DNA from: Lysinibacillus fusiformis
GTDB lineage: Bacteria > Bacillota > Bacilli > Bacillales_A > Planococcaceae
Direction: 5' to 3'
NCBI RefSeq assembly: GCF_016925635.1
Contig: NZ_CP070490.1
Location: 2,672,001 to 2,736,000, forward strand
Length of the DNA stretch: 64,000 bases
The translations under genes and the position numbers were made by a program. Below are positions 16,264 through 23,353 of the stretch, in pieces (the stretch's first letter is position 1; each line of letters opens with the position of its first letter). Below the pieces are notes generated by a model. The model had not been told where the DNA came from. It saw nothing but the letters and a program-made list of their open reading frames with translations, and did no database searches.

Positions 16264-17742
16264 TTGAAAGGTTCGGTGAGAAAGTTGAAGCAAAATGATA
16301 TTAATCAATGTTTTGGAAATCTTATGAAAAGTACTTCGTCACCAACACTTATACTCAATAAAGCAGGGAAAATTTTGAACGTCAATGAGGCTGCTATCAA
16401 ACTTTTTAATCTTAATTTAACGTATATTGGCTATTTAGCTATGGACGAGCCATCTAATTTTAAATGGACTAAGTTCGTCAAACAGTTACAAAATGATTTA
16501 CGTTCAGAAGAAATTTTCAATATTCGCACAGTTGGAAATGACTACGAAATGTTATCTTTCAAATGTTTTTACGATCCCAATACAGAAGAAATCGTTGCGC
16601 AAATTTCAACATTAAATGATGATGTTGCTCATAAATTATATGTTAGTCAAGCACATGAGAGAGCGCAATCTTTTAATGCCTATGATTACTTACCTTATGC
16701 TGTCATTGTTAGTGACGCTAGCGGTATTATTCTTGGGCTTAATAAATATGCAGAAATGTTTCTGAAAGTTGAAAATTCGCAGCTCCTTCATAAAGCGCAT
16801 CAACATATATTCGATTCATTTACATTGAAAAAAGGACAAATTACATCCTACCTATCTAAACTAATGGGTGAAAAACATGCAAGCATTCATGTAGTCGATG
16901 AAACACAAGTGAGCAGAACTTGCTATTATGAAATTTCCAGTATTTTTGATGAATACAATAATATTATTGTCACTGTTATTAATGATGAAACAGAGAAAAA
17001 GCAACTTCAGCATAAAGTCGAGCATCAGCAAGCATTAAATGTTGTTGGACAGATGGCTGCGAGTATTGCGCATGAAATTCGTAACCCATTAACTTCTTTA
17101 AAAGGTTTTACGGAATTACTAAAGTTGAATGCTGATGATGAATCACGCATGTATCTCTCTGTTATTGACAGTGAGCTTCAACGGATGGAACAAATCTTAT
17201 CCGAACTTTTAGTATTGTCCAAGCCAACAACGATGAAAGTGGAATTATTAGAACTGGATCATATTGTAAAGCAAGTCATTGAGTTTATGCTACCAGATGC
17301 ACTTATGAAAAATATTATGATTCAGTATATTTCTACTTCTAATCAAGTATATATTGGCGGCAGCGAGAATCGATTAAAGCAAGTGCTGATGAACCTGATC
17401 AAAAATGCAATGGAATCCATGAATAATGGCGGTACGATTACCGTCGAAATGGCAACGATTGACTGTGCGATTGTCGAACTTATGATAAAAGATGAAGGTG
17501 TTGGCATGGACAGCAAGACACTTCAAAACCTATTCCAGCCTTTTTACACGACAAAATCAACAGGGACAGGACTGGGCCTTGCTTTCGTGAAAAAGGTGAT
17601 TGAAGAGCATGAAGGTGTAATAGGCGTTAGTAGCGAATTACAGAAGGGGACATGCTTCCATCTGCAATTTCCAATTTACACATTTAATCAGATGGATACA
17701 ATGGAAGTATCCACAAAAGATTCTGCTTATTTAGTAACATAA
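16264..17742 (+). CDS. Soluble PAS-domain sensor histidine kinase, sporulation-kinase type
   Basis: A histidine kinase of about 492 residues without transmembrane segments, so it acts in the cytoplasm. Two PAS domains (about residues 15-125 and 140-245) are followed by HisKA with the phosphorylated His in SIAHEIRNPLTSLKGF (near 270). The HATPase domain carries the N box LKQVLMNLIKNAMESM, G1 IKDEGVGMD and the F/G2 boxes FYTTKSTGTGLGLAF. No response regulator is adjacent; orphan PAS kinases of this form (KinA/KinC/KinE in B. subtilis) often feed the Spo0F-Spo0A phosphorelay, which is the likely role. The start is uncertain: TTG 16264, GTG 16276 and TTG 16285 are all possible. Confidence 0.85.
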   Translation: MKGSVRKLKQNDINQCFGNLMKSTSSPTLILNKAGKILNVNEAAIKLFNLNLTYIGYLAMDEPSNFKWTKFVKQLQNDLRSEEIFNIRTVGNDYEMLSFKCFYDPNTEEIVAQISTLNDDVAHKLYVSQAHERAQSFNAYDYLPYAVIVSDASGIILGLNKYAEMFLKVENSQLLHKAHQHIFDSFTLKKGQITSYLSKLMGEKHASIHVVDETQVSRTCYYEISSIFDEYNNIIVTVINDETEKKQLQHKVEHQQALNVVGQMAASIAHEIRNPLTSLKGFTELLKLNADDESRMYLSVIDSELQRMEQILSELLVLSKPTTMKVELLELDHIVKQVIEFMLPDALMKNIMIQYISTSNQVYIGGSENRLKQVLMNLIKNAMESMNNGGTITVEMATIDCAIVELMIKDEGVGMDSKTLQNLFQPFYTTKSTGTGLGLAFVKKVIEEHEGVIGVSSELQKGTCFHLQFPIYTFNQMDTMEVSTKDSAYLVT

Positions 17743-17799
17743 AGAGAGTAAAAATGGTTGCATAATGAGCAACAAAACCTTCTAAATCGTATATTGCTT

Positions 17800-17829
17800 T
17801 TGACAATGCTTTTCTAATGTCGCTATAAT
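17800..17829 (+). promoter_or_regulatory. Sigma-A promoter for the MarR-family gene
   Basis: Perfect TTGACA (17800-17805) and TATAAT (17824-17829) are spaced by 18 bp and lie 35 bp upstream of the start codon. Confidence 0.75.
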
Positions 17830-17864
17830 GTCATGTATAAAGAGCGAAGTGAGAGGAAAAGAAT

Positions 17865-18311
17865 ATGCCGTCAGAAGATCTAAAACAATCTTTAAAATTA
17901 TATATTGTATTATCACGTGCACTAAAATCAATTAATGAGACAACACATCAATTATTTCAGGATAATGGTTTAAACCCAACTGAATTTGCTGTTCTAGAGC
18001 TTCTCTATCATAAAGGAAGACAGCCATTACAGCAAATTGGCAATAAAATTTTGTTAGCCAGTGGGTCTATTACGTATGTCATTGACAAGCTGGAGAAGAG
18101 AGGTTACTTATTACGAGTATCTTGTCCTGCTGATCGTCGTGTTACGTATGCAGAAATCACCCCAGAAGGTGAAGCATTTATGGGAGAGCTGTTCCCAAAA
18201 CACGAACAGCATTTGCATGAATTAATGAGTGTGCTATCACCAGAAGAAAAAGAACAAGCTATTACGTTGTTGAAGAAAATAGGCCTTTCTATAAAGGATT
18301 TATCTTATTAA
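17865..18311 (+). CDS. MarR-family transcriptional regulator, MhqR-like
   Basis: A winged-helix DNA-binding protein of 148 residues. Segments such as GLNPTEFAVLELLYHKG, the recognition helix region LLASGSITYVIDKLEKRG and the wing PADRRVTYAEITPEG are typical of MarR proteins. They most resemble B. subtilis MhqR (YkvE), which represses quinone-detoxification genes. It has a strong promoter of its own and a terminator, so it is monocistronic. No obvious target operon is adjacent; the DoxX gene at 21849 has its own HxlR-type regulator. The MhqR comparison is from memory. Confidence 0.8.
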   Translation: MPSEDLKQSLKLYIVLSRALKSINETTHQLFQDNGLNPTEFAVLELLYHKGRQPLQQIGNKILLASGSITYVIDKLEKRGYLLRVSCPADRRVTYAEITPEGEAFMGELFPKHEQHLHELMSVLSPEEKEQAITLLKKIGLSIKDLSY

Positions 18312-18347
18312 AAAAGTTGTCTCATTGATTTGAGACAACTTTTTTTG
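18310..18347 (+). terminator. Terminator after the marR-family gene
   Basis: AAAAAGTTGTCTCA and TGAGACAACTTTTTTT form a strong hairpin with a T run. Confidence 0.85.
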
Positions 18348-18355
18348 TAGAAAGG

Positions 18356-18386
18356 GAAGGACGATAGACCATGTCTATCGTCCTTA
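18356..18386 (-). terminator. Hairpin downstream of the lipoprotein gene
   Basis: AAGGACGATAGAC and GTCTATCGTCCTT form a strong stem just 3' of the minus-strand lipoprotein gene. The minus-strand tail is only moderately T-rich. Confidence 0.5.
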
Positions 18387-18394
18387 GCATTTTA

Positions 18395-19087
18395 TTATTT
18401 TTTAGATATAGTTGCTGCCATATTAAGCATAGCATCTGTTAAATCTTGTTCATCATTATCATGAATTGTTAATTTTGTAATAAGACCATCTTTTTCAAGA
18501 ACAACCCCAATTACTTTCTCAGTATCGTAGTCTACAACATAACCCTCGATATTTTGAACATCTTTGAATGCAGCTAATTCATCAGCAGTTAATGCTACTG
18601 TATCACCCACAGCATTCATATAATCTTGCATAGTTGTTTTTACTTCTTCAAAGCTCGATTGTGAAGCTTCAATCGTCTCAATACGCATAAACACTTCATC
18701 ATCATTATTTGACACTAACATGTCTTTACCAGGCTCTTCTTGTGTCAGTGTAAAACCAGGAAGCTGTTGTAGTTTATAGCTTTGATTAACGCTTGCTGAT
18801 TCAGTTGCCTTTTCTGTTTTATCTACACCATTTTGGACGTATTTCACATCCTGTTGTGGCTGTTTAGAAGTATCCTCTGTATTTGTATCATTTGATGCAG
18901 GAGTATCTTCTTCTTCCTCATTTGATTCACCTGCTTTATCATCTCCAGATGGTTTTTGATCGGCACCAGTATTAGATGGCTCATTTTGTTGAGCATCTGA
19001 ATCCCCTGTTTTATCAGATGTATTACAACCTACAACTAATACGGCTGCTAGTAATAATGCAAGAATAGAAACTAATTTTTTTTGCAT
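18395..19087 (-). CDS. Lipoprotein of unknown function
   Basis: A 230-residue exported protein with a type II signal peptide: a lysine start, a hydrophobic core, and the lipobox VVGC at residues 18-21. After lipidation a linker of about 60 residues is rich in Asp, Glu, Asn, Ser and Thr. This is followed by a compact C-terminal domain of about 130 residues containing GFTLTQEEPGKDMLVSNND. AAAGGAGGG precedes ATG 19087. The linker-plus-domain layout suggests a surface-anchored sensor or binding protein. I do not recognise the domain, so no function is assigned. Confidence 0.75.
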   Translation of the reverse strand: MQKKLVSILALLLAAVLVVGCNTSDKTGDSDAQQNEPSNTGADQKPSGDDKAGESNEEEEDTPASNDTNTEDTSKQPQQDVKYVQNGVDKTEKATESASVNQSYKLQQLPGFTLTQEEPGKDMLVSNNDDEVFMRIETIEASQSSFEEVKTTMQDYMNAVGDTVALTADELAAFKDVQNIEGYVVDYDTEKVIGVVLEKDGLITKLTIHDNDEQDLTDAMLNMAATISKK

Positions 19088-19148
19088 AAAAAACCCTCCT
19101 TTTCTAAATTAAACGTCAGTAAAGATAAAATGTTTCCAAATTTTAATG

Positions 19149-19766
19149 TTATGATGTTAAAGGCAACACTAAAAATAATAATAGTACAAAAACGACATGA
19201 GCTACAATAACAAGTGGCATACTTTTACGCCATTCATATAAAAAGCCCCAAATAATGCTTGTTACAAGTGCGGCAATGACACCAAGCATGAATCCGCTTA
19301 GGGCAATTGATATAGCACATAATACTGCAGTAACTATGACAGCCAACGTTGGGCGCATAAAGCGTTTTAACTGCTGTTGGATATAACCACGCCAAAATAA
19401 TTCTTCACCTATGGCAACGATAAATACGAGTAAAACATAGTGCCAAATATTTTGTGGTCCATAGCTTGCTAAAAATTTTTGAACGGATTGTACTAAGTTA
19501 TTATTAATATATGGAGCGAGCCAGTAACCGAAGCGAATAATACCATATGTGATGGTACCGTATCCAATACCAAAGAGTAAAAATTGCCATGTAGGTAATT
19601 GATCTTCAATGGAGCCAGCTAAGATGGCAATGGCAATACATACTAGTAGAGTGAATGCATACATGTACCAAAATACCGCTTGGTTAGCAAAGGTAAAAGC
19701 AAGCATGCCATAAACGAATAATAAAGAAAGGAGAAATAGTATTGTTTGTTTCGAATTTGTTAGCAT
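19149..19766 (-). CDS. CPBP-family intramembrane metalloprotease (Abi/CAAX type)
   Basis: A polytopic membrane protein of about 205 residues with the CPBP signature: GEELFWRGYIQQQL carries the EExxxR motif, and later His-containing helices (FLYEWRKSMPLVIVAHVVFV) supply the other metal ligand. Family members cleave prenylated or peptide substrates inside the membrane or take part in bacteriocin maturation and immunity. The start is set at ATG 19766, which has TGGAGG seven bases upstream. An in-frame ATG 16 codons further upstream lacks a site. No bacteriocin gene is seen nearby, so the substrate is unknown. Confidence 0.82.
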   Translation of the reverse strand: MLTNSKQTILFLLSLLFVYGMLAFTFANQAVFWYMYAFTLLVCIAIAILAGSIEDQLPTWQFLLFGIGYGTITYGIIRFGYWLAPYINNNLVQSVQKFLASYGPQNIWHYVLLVFIVAIGEELFWRGYIQQQLKRFMRPTLAVIVTAVLCAISIALSGFMLGVIAALVTSIIWGFLYEWRKSMPLVIVAHVVFVLLLFLVLPLTS

Positions 19767-19793
19767 ATTCGACCTCCATACCTTAATCTTATC

Positions 19794-19838
19794 AAAAAAA
19801 TAGTCCCTTATCATCTATTAAGACAAAAAGGGACTATT
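19794..19838 (-). terminator. Terminator after ykvS
   Basis: AATAGTCCCTT and AAGGGACTATT pair across a loop of about 17 bases. An A tract at 19794-19800 gives a T run on the minus strand. Confidence 0.7.
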
Positions 19839-19845
19839 CAGACTA

Positions 19846-20034
19846 TTAAGCTTCATTAGTATATAAAATTTTATAACGTTTATGATTGACGACCGTTTTC
19901 TCTTCAATTTCTAGGGAATCAAAATTCTCCATATATGTTAAATTAACAATCACCGAATTTTCATTTACCTTTTCTACAATACCTTGGAGACCATTTTTAA
20001 ACTCGATAATATTTCCAACTTCAGCTATTTTCAC
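19846..20034 (-). CDS. ykvS: YkvS-family protein (DUF2187)
   Basis: A 62-residue protein nearly identical in pattern to B. subtilis YkvS: KIAEVGNIIEFKNGLQGIVE and KVNENSVIVNLTYMENF are the family core. The fold is a small all-beta KOW/SH3-like domain, and no biochemical role is established. The start codon is GTG, with GGAG ten bases upstream. A terminator lies just after it, so it is probably transcribed alone. Confidence 0.85.
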   Translation of the reverse strand: MKIAEVGNIIEFKNGLQGIVEKVNENSVIVNLTYMENFDSLEIEEKTVVNHKRYKILYTNEA

Positions 20035-20157
20035 AGACAGTCAGCTCCTTCATCGACTAATAATATACAGTTTGCATGAAAAATTGGTAAACGTAAAGCT
20101 TTTTTTAAATAATTCATAATTTATTACACAAATAATGAAAAGAGAGGAATAAAGTAA

Positions 20158-20346
20158 ATGGAAAAATACGAAAATATGCTTAAACAATTACAAAATGGGG
20201 AAAGAGAAAGTATTGAAATTCAAAAGGAAGAATTTTACGAATTTCGCGAAATACTTGTAAGGCATCCATTATTTAAACATTTCAGAGGTGAGGCCAAGCA
20301 AAATGGACGGATTATCTATACTTATACTGAAATTCCAAGAAGTTAA
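20158..20346 (+). CDS. Small hypothetical protein, 62 residues
   Basis: A short soluble, charged protein (MEKYENMLKQLQNGERESIE...). GAGAGG lies 9-10 bases before ATG 20158, giving good translational support. The N-terminal half is predicted helical and the C-terminal part ends in a short strand-like segment RIIYTYTEIP. I do not recognise the family. It is divergent from ykvS and upstream of the Spo0E-like gene, with about 90 bp between them. Confidence 0.6.
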   Translation: MEKYENMLKQLQNGERESIEIQKEEFYEFREILVRHPLFKHFRGEAKQNGRIIYTYTEIPRS

Positions 20347-20438
20347 TTTGTCGAACATTGTCGTAAGTTAATGCTGTAAGAAATGAAATATAAATGTATA
20401 ATAATGGTATGATTATTTGTGTGTGGAGGGTTGTATGA

Positions 20439-20615
20439 ATGGTCAATCTACTCTTGAAACAAATGGAACAAACTCGTGAGATGATGATTCGCTCAGGTGT
20501 AGAAAACGGGTTGCAAAATGCAAAAACCATTCAACTGAGTCGCAGATTAGATCAGTTAATGAATACTTATTATAGACAGATGGCATTTGAAGAAGAAAAA
20601 GACCAAGAAGACTAA
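20439..20615 (+). CDS. Spo0E-like aspartyl-phosphate phosphatase
   Basis: A 58-codon gene that encodes a helical hairpin protein of the Spo0E family. The sequence MVNLLLKQMEQTREMM leads into the signature segment IQLSRRLDQLMNTYYRQ, where the SxxLD motif (here SRRLD) is the active site contacting Spo0A~P. Spo0E proteins dephosphorylate Spo0A and delay sporulation. GGAGGG lies eight bases before ATG 20439. The gene ends in an acidic tail (EEEKDQED). A hairpin terminator follows at about 20727. The orphan PAS kinase at 16264 would act in the opposite direction on the same pathway. Confidence 0.85.
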   Translation: MVNLLLKQMEQTREMMIRSGVENGLQNAKTIQLSRRLDQLMNTYYRQMAFEEEKDQED

Positions 20616-20726
20616 AAAGATTGTTCCAGTATTCAGGGTAAAAACATTTTAACATATATGTTTAAAATGCATTTCAATGGGGAATAACTTACTATGAACA
20701 CAGCAACATTCTCATTTCCCCCTTTA

Positions 20727-20763
20727 GAGCAGTGATCCCCCAATCACTTGCTCTCTTTTTTTT
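20727..20763 (+). terminator. Terminator downstream of the Spo0E-like gene
   Basis: GAGCAGTGAT pairs with ATCACTTGCTC with one bulge, followed by eight T. The region 20616-20726 has no other recognised element. Confidence 0.75.
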
Positions 20764-20913
20764 GCTTATTCGGTATATATGCCTTACATATAAATTTTAG
20801 TACAAGTTGTGGGAAGAGTTTGAATTATTTCATTCATTCACCTAAACTGAAAAGATATAGAGTTGAACTCTCACTGAGAGTGCATACATTCTAAAACAAA
20901 GGAGCATGTACAT

Positions 20914-21780
20914 ATGACAAAGAAACGTATTGCATTTATTGGAACTGGTGTAATGGGTGCTAGTATCATTAAGCATTTATTAAAAAATGGTCATGAAGTA
21001 ACCGTCTATACGCGTACGAAAGAAAAAGCAGAGCCTCTTGTTGCTTTAGGGGCGTCATGGGCAAGCTCGCCTGCGGAAGCATTTAGAAATCATGAAATTG
21101 CCTTTACAATGGTAGGCTATCCTTCAGATGTAGAGGAAGTATATTTTGGGGAAAATGGCCTTTTCCAAACAGCTGAACAAGGCAACATTGTCATTGATAT
21201 GACAACTTCAGAGCCATCCTTAGCAATTAAAATTTATAAGCATGCTCAATCGATCGGTGTTGAGGCTTTAGATGCCCCTGTTTCTGGTGGCGATATTGGT
21301 GCACAAAATGGTACTTTGTCTATCATGATTGGTGGCGATCAGGATACATATGACAAGGTATTGCCAATTATGAAGCAATTTGGAGGAAATATAGTTTATC
21401 AAGGTGAAGCAGGTGCAGGGCAGCATACAAAAATGTGCAATCAAATTGTCATTGCTTCTGGTATGATTGGGGTGTGTGAATCATTAGCTTATGGACTAAA
21501 AGCAGGATTGGATTTACCTACCGTATTACAATCGATATCGTCAGGTGCAGCAGGGTCATGGTCTTTAAGTAATTTGGCCCCACGCATGATGAAAGAAGAT
21601 TTTACACCAGGCTTTTATATTAAACATTTTGTAAAGGATATGAAAATAGCTTTAGATGAGTCAAACAGAATGGGCATTACATTACCTGGACTAGCGTTAG
21701 CCTATGAAATGTATGAGAAATTAATCGCAGAAGGCTATGGTGATAATGGTACACAAGCACTCTTAAAGTATTATAAATAG
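20914..21780 (+). CDS. ykwC: NAD(P)-dependent beta-hydroxyacid dehydrogenase, YkwC-like
   Basis: A 288-residue member of the 3-hydroxyisobutyrate dehydrogenase/tartronate semialdehyde reductase family. It has the N-terminal Rossmann motif FIGTGVMGASII, the substrate-binding signature DAPVSGGDIGAQNGTL near residue 125, and the helical C-terminal domain containing the conserved Lys in HTKMCNQIV. The nearest relative I recognise is B. subtilis YkwC; the substrate is unknown. AAAGGAG precedes ATG 20914. It is monocistronic and ends at a strong terminator. A second family member is at 32441. Confidence 0.82.
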   Translation: MTKKRIAFIGTGVMGASIIKHLLKNGHEVTVYTRTKEKAEPLVALGASWASSPAEAFRNHEIAFTMVGYPSDVEEVYFGENGLFQTAEQGNIVIDMTTSEPSLAIKIYKHAQSIGVEALDAPVSGGDIGAQNGTLSIMIGGDQDTYDKVLPIMKQFGGNIVYQGEAGAGQHTKMCNQIVIASGMIGVCESLAYGLKAGLDLPTVLQSISSGAAGSWSLSNLAPRMMKEDFTPGFYIKHFVKDMKIALDESNRMGITLPGLALAYEMYEKLIAEGYGDNGTQALLKYYK

Positions 21781-21802
21781 TTAGCGATTCAATTATGGAT
21801 AG

Positions 21803-21847
21803 AAACCTGAAGCCCCCTTATAAATGGGAGACTTCGGGTTTTTTTTA
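21803..21847. terminator. Terminator between ykwC and the doxX gene
   Basis: AACCTGAAGCCCCC pairs imperfectly with GGGAGACTTCGGGTT, followed by eight T. Confidence 0.7.
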
Positions 21848-21848
21848 T

Positions 21849-22241
21849 TTACTCTTTACCAAAAAGTTGAGAATCTAAGGAGAAGCTAGATGCTCCTGCT
21901 AAAGCAAAGTAAAGAGCGATGGCTCCTAAAGCTAAATCTAATTCATAACCAGCCAATCCATCAGCTCCGATAAAGCCGATACTAAGCTTTGCTGTAAAGA
22001 TAGCCACGATCATTGTAATGGTTAGTAAAGCACCAAAAATTCTTGTTGCTAAACCTAAAATAATAGCAATTCCACCGACTAATTCAATAATCGCCACGAT
22101 ATACGCCATAAATCCTGGTATACCTAGACTATCAAAGAAGTCAGCTGTATAACTGATACCGCCTTGGAATTTTTGAAAACCATGCACGGCAAAAATAATG
22201 CCTAGAACGACACGTAAAATAGTTGAACCAATATTTTGCAT
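21849..22241 (-). CDS. DoxX-family membrane protein, CatD-like
   Basis: A 130-residue four-helix membrane protein. The first helix (ILRVVLGIIFAVHGFQKF) and the second (MAYIVAIIELVGGIAIILG) are typical of the DoxX family. In B. subtilis the DoxX proteins CatD and MhqP belong to quinone and thiol-stress regulons; their exact reaction is unclear. AAAGGAG precedes ATG 22241. The gene is divergent from a CatR/YodB-type HxlR regulator, which supports a CatD-like role, but no catechol dioxygenase (catE) lies beside it. Confidence 0.8.
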   Translation of the reverse strand: MQNIGSTILRVVLGIIFAVHGFQKFQGGISYTADFFDSLGIPGFMAYIVAIIELVGGIAIILGLATRIFGALLTITMIVAIFTAKLSIGFIGADGLAGYELDLALGAIALYFALAGASSFSLDSQLFGKE

Positions 22242-22272
22242 AATAGAGTAACTCCTTTTCTTTTTCTTTTAC

Positions 22273-22285
22273 TTACAATTCGTAA
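22273..22285. promoter_or_regulatory. Candidate HxlR-regulator operator
   Basis: TTAC-N5-GTAA is a short perfect inverted repeat placed at the expected transcription start of the minus-strand doxX promoter. Its position suits repression by the divergent regulator. Confidence 0.4.
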
Positions 22286-22288
22286 CTT

Positions 22289-22317
22289 AGTTTATTTTTA
22301 AAAATAACTTTTGTCAA
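22289..22317 (-). promoter_or_regulatory. Sigma-A promoter for the DoxX gene
   Basis: On the minus strand, TTGACA (22317-22312), a 17-bp spacer and TAAACT (22294-22289) lie 48 bp before the doxX start. Confidence 0.6.
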
Positions 22318-22404
22318 GTAACTTAATGTTTTTTTAGAACAGGTTTTTTTAAAAAAAGTGATATACTGTTAAATAGGAACTAATTACAAAAGGGGGTTAG
22401 TCAT

Positions 22405-22725
22405 TTGGATCAAAAAAATATTTGTCCACGTTTTGAAAAAGCACTCATGATATTAAATCATCGGTGGAATACCCTACTTATTTATCAGCTACTGGATGGT
22501 CCACAAAGGTATTCAACCATTAAAAATCAGCTGAATATTAGTAGTCGTGTATTAACAGAACGTTTAAAGGAGTTAGAGACTGAGCAAATTGTGCTACGTA
22601 CAGTAATTCCATCTACGCCAGTCGTCATTGAGTATGAACTTACGGAAAAAGGTTATGCTATTGCACCTGTGCTAAAAGCGATTGAACAATGGTCCTCTGA
22701 ATGGGTGACGATAGAGATAGAATGA
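22405..22725 (+). CDS. HxlR-family redox-type regulator, CatR/YodB-like
   Basis: A 106-residue winged-helix regulator. It starts MDQKNICPRFEKALMILNHR and continues with the family segments DGPQRYSTIK, RVLTERLKELE and STPVVIEYELTEKG. The N-terminal Cys7 aligns with the conserved redox-sensing cysteine of YodB and CatR, which derepress on quinone or diamide modification. CatR (YvaP) is the closest relative I recall, and it controls a DoxX gene. The TTG start at 22405 follows AAGGGGG with normal spacing; a TATACT -10 lies at 22362-22367. The divergent DoxX gene is the likely target. Confidence 0.85.
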   Translation: MDQKNICPRFEKALMILNHRWNTLLIYQLLDGPQRYSTIKNQLNISSRVLTERLKELETEQIVLRTVIPSTPVVIEYELTEKGYAIAPVLKAIEQWSSEWVTIEIE

Positions 22726-22726
22726 G

Positions 22727-22764
22727 AAAAAGGTATTCAAGCGAGGGGCTTGAATACCTTTTTA
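22727..22764 (+). terminator. Terminator of the HxlR gene, copy 1 of a flanking duplication
   Basis: AAAAAGGTATTCAAG and CTTGAATACCTTTTT form a strong hairpin with a T run. A second copy at 23143-23180 matches at 35 of 38 positions. Confidence 0.85.
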
Positions 22765-23142
22765 TCGTGTTGAAAAATAAATAATCATTAGAATTTTTGT
22801 GAAAGGTGAAAATGGATTTCCGTTGCAAGCTACTGTTCCATACAAGGGCTCGTCTATCTCGCTATCCCACGGGAGTCAAGTAGCCTTCCGCTTCACCCCC
22901 CCAAATGTAATCTTTTTAGCAAAGGTTTTCAAATAATGTGAAGGTGTTCACTCCTCTTTATGGAGGGGGCACTACACATTGAAATAAGAGCCTATCCTCT
23001 CTTTAATCATACAAATAATGGGCTATTTAGTTTAAGAGAAGACACTTTTACAGAATGGTTGATTGGAGCGAACGCAAGTGAGTGAAGCGGCTCATCGGAC
23101 GCCCCCTGGCGGAACGGAAATCAACCACCTTGTCAAAAGGTC
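22765..23142 (+). repeat. Interspersed non-coding repeat, copy A
   Basis: This 378-bp stretch matches the reverse complement of 36970-37408. Bases 22789-22827 are identical to the complement of 37341-37379 (39 of 39). A 34-base block ending near 23109, around GTGAGTGAAGCGGCTCATCG, is also identical, as is a block containing CATACAAATAATGGGCTATT. The core is bounded by a 10-bp inverted repeat, GATTTCCGTT at 22815-22824 and AACGGAAATC at 23113-23122. No ORF with a ribosome binding site is present. Terminator copies abut both ends. Copy A lacks about 50 bases that are present in copy B. Confidence 0.85.
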
Positions 23143-23180
23143 AAAAAGGTATGCAAGCGAGGAGCTTGAATACCTTTTTT
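23143..23180 (+). terminator. Duplicated terminator, copy 2, beyond the repeat
   Basis: AAAAAGGTATGCAAG and CTTGAATACCTTTTTT repeat the HxlR-gene terminator with three mismatches. There is no gene between it and the repeat, so it has no transcript of its own to end unless one starts in the repeat. Confidence 0.8.
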
Positions 23181-23353
23181 GATTTACTCGGAAAACGATT
23201 GGAAACGAGTGTTCAAGTATCGACCATTTGGCAGTTATTTTTCAGTGAAATTACTGTTATATTGTAAATAATATTAATTTTCTTTAAAAAAAGGTATTTT
23301 TTATTACAGAGAGAAATTAATTGATTATTATAGAGAATGGAGGGGAGGGTTTT

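Noticed and set aside
23082..23267. ORF across the end of repeat copy A
   Set aside because: It runs through the element and the duplicated terminator without a usable start signal; the matching region of copy B does not keep the same frame.
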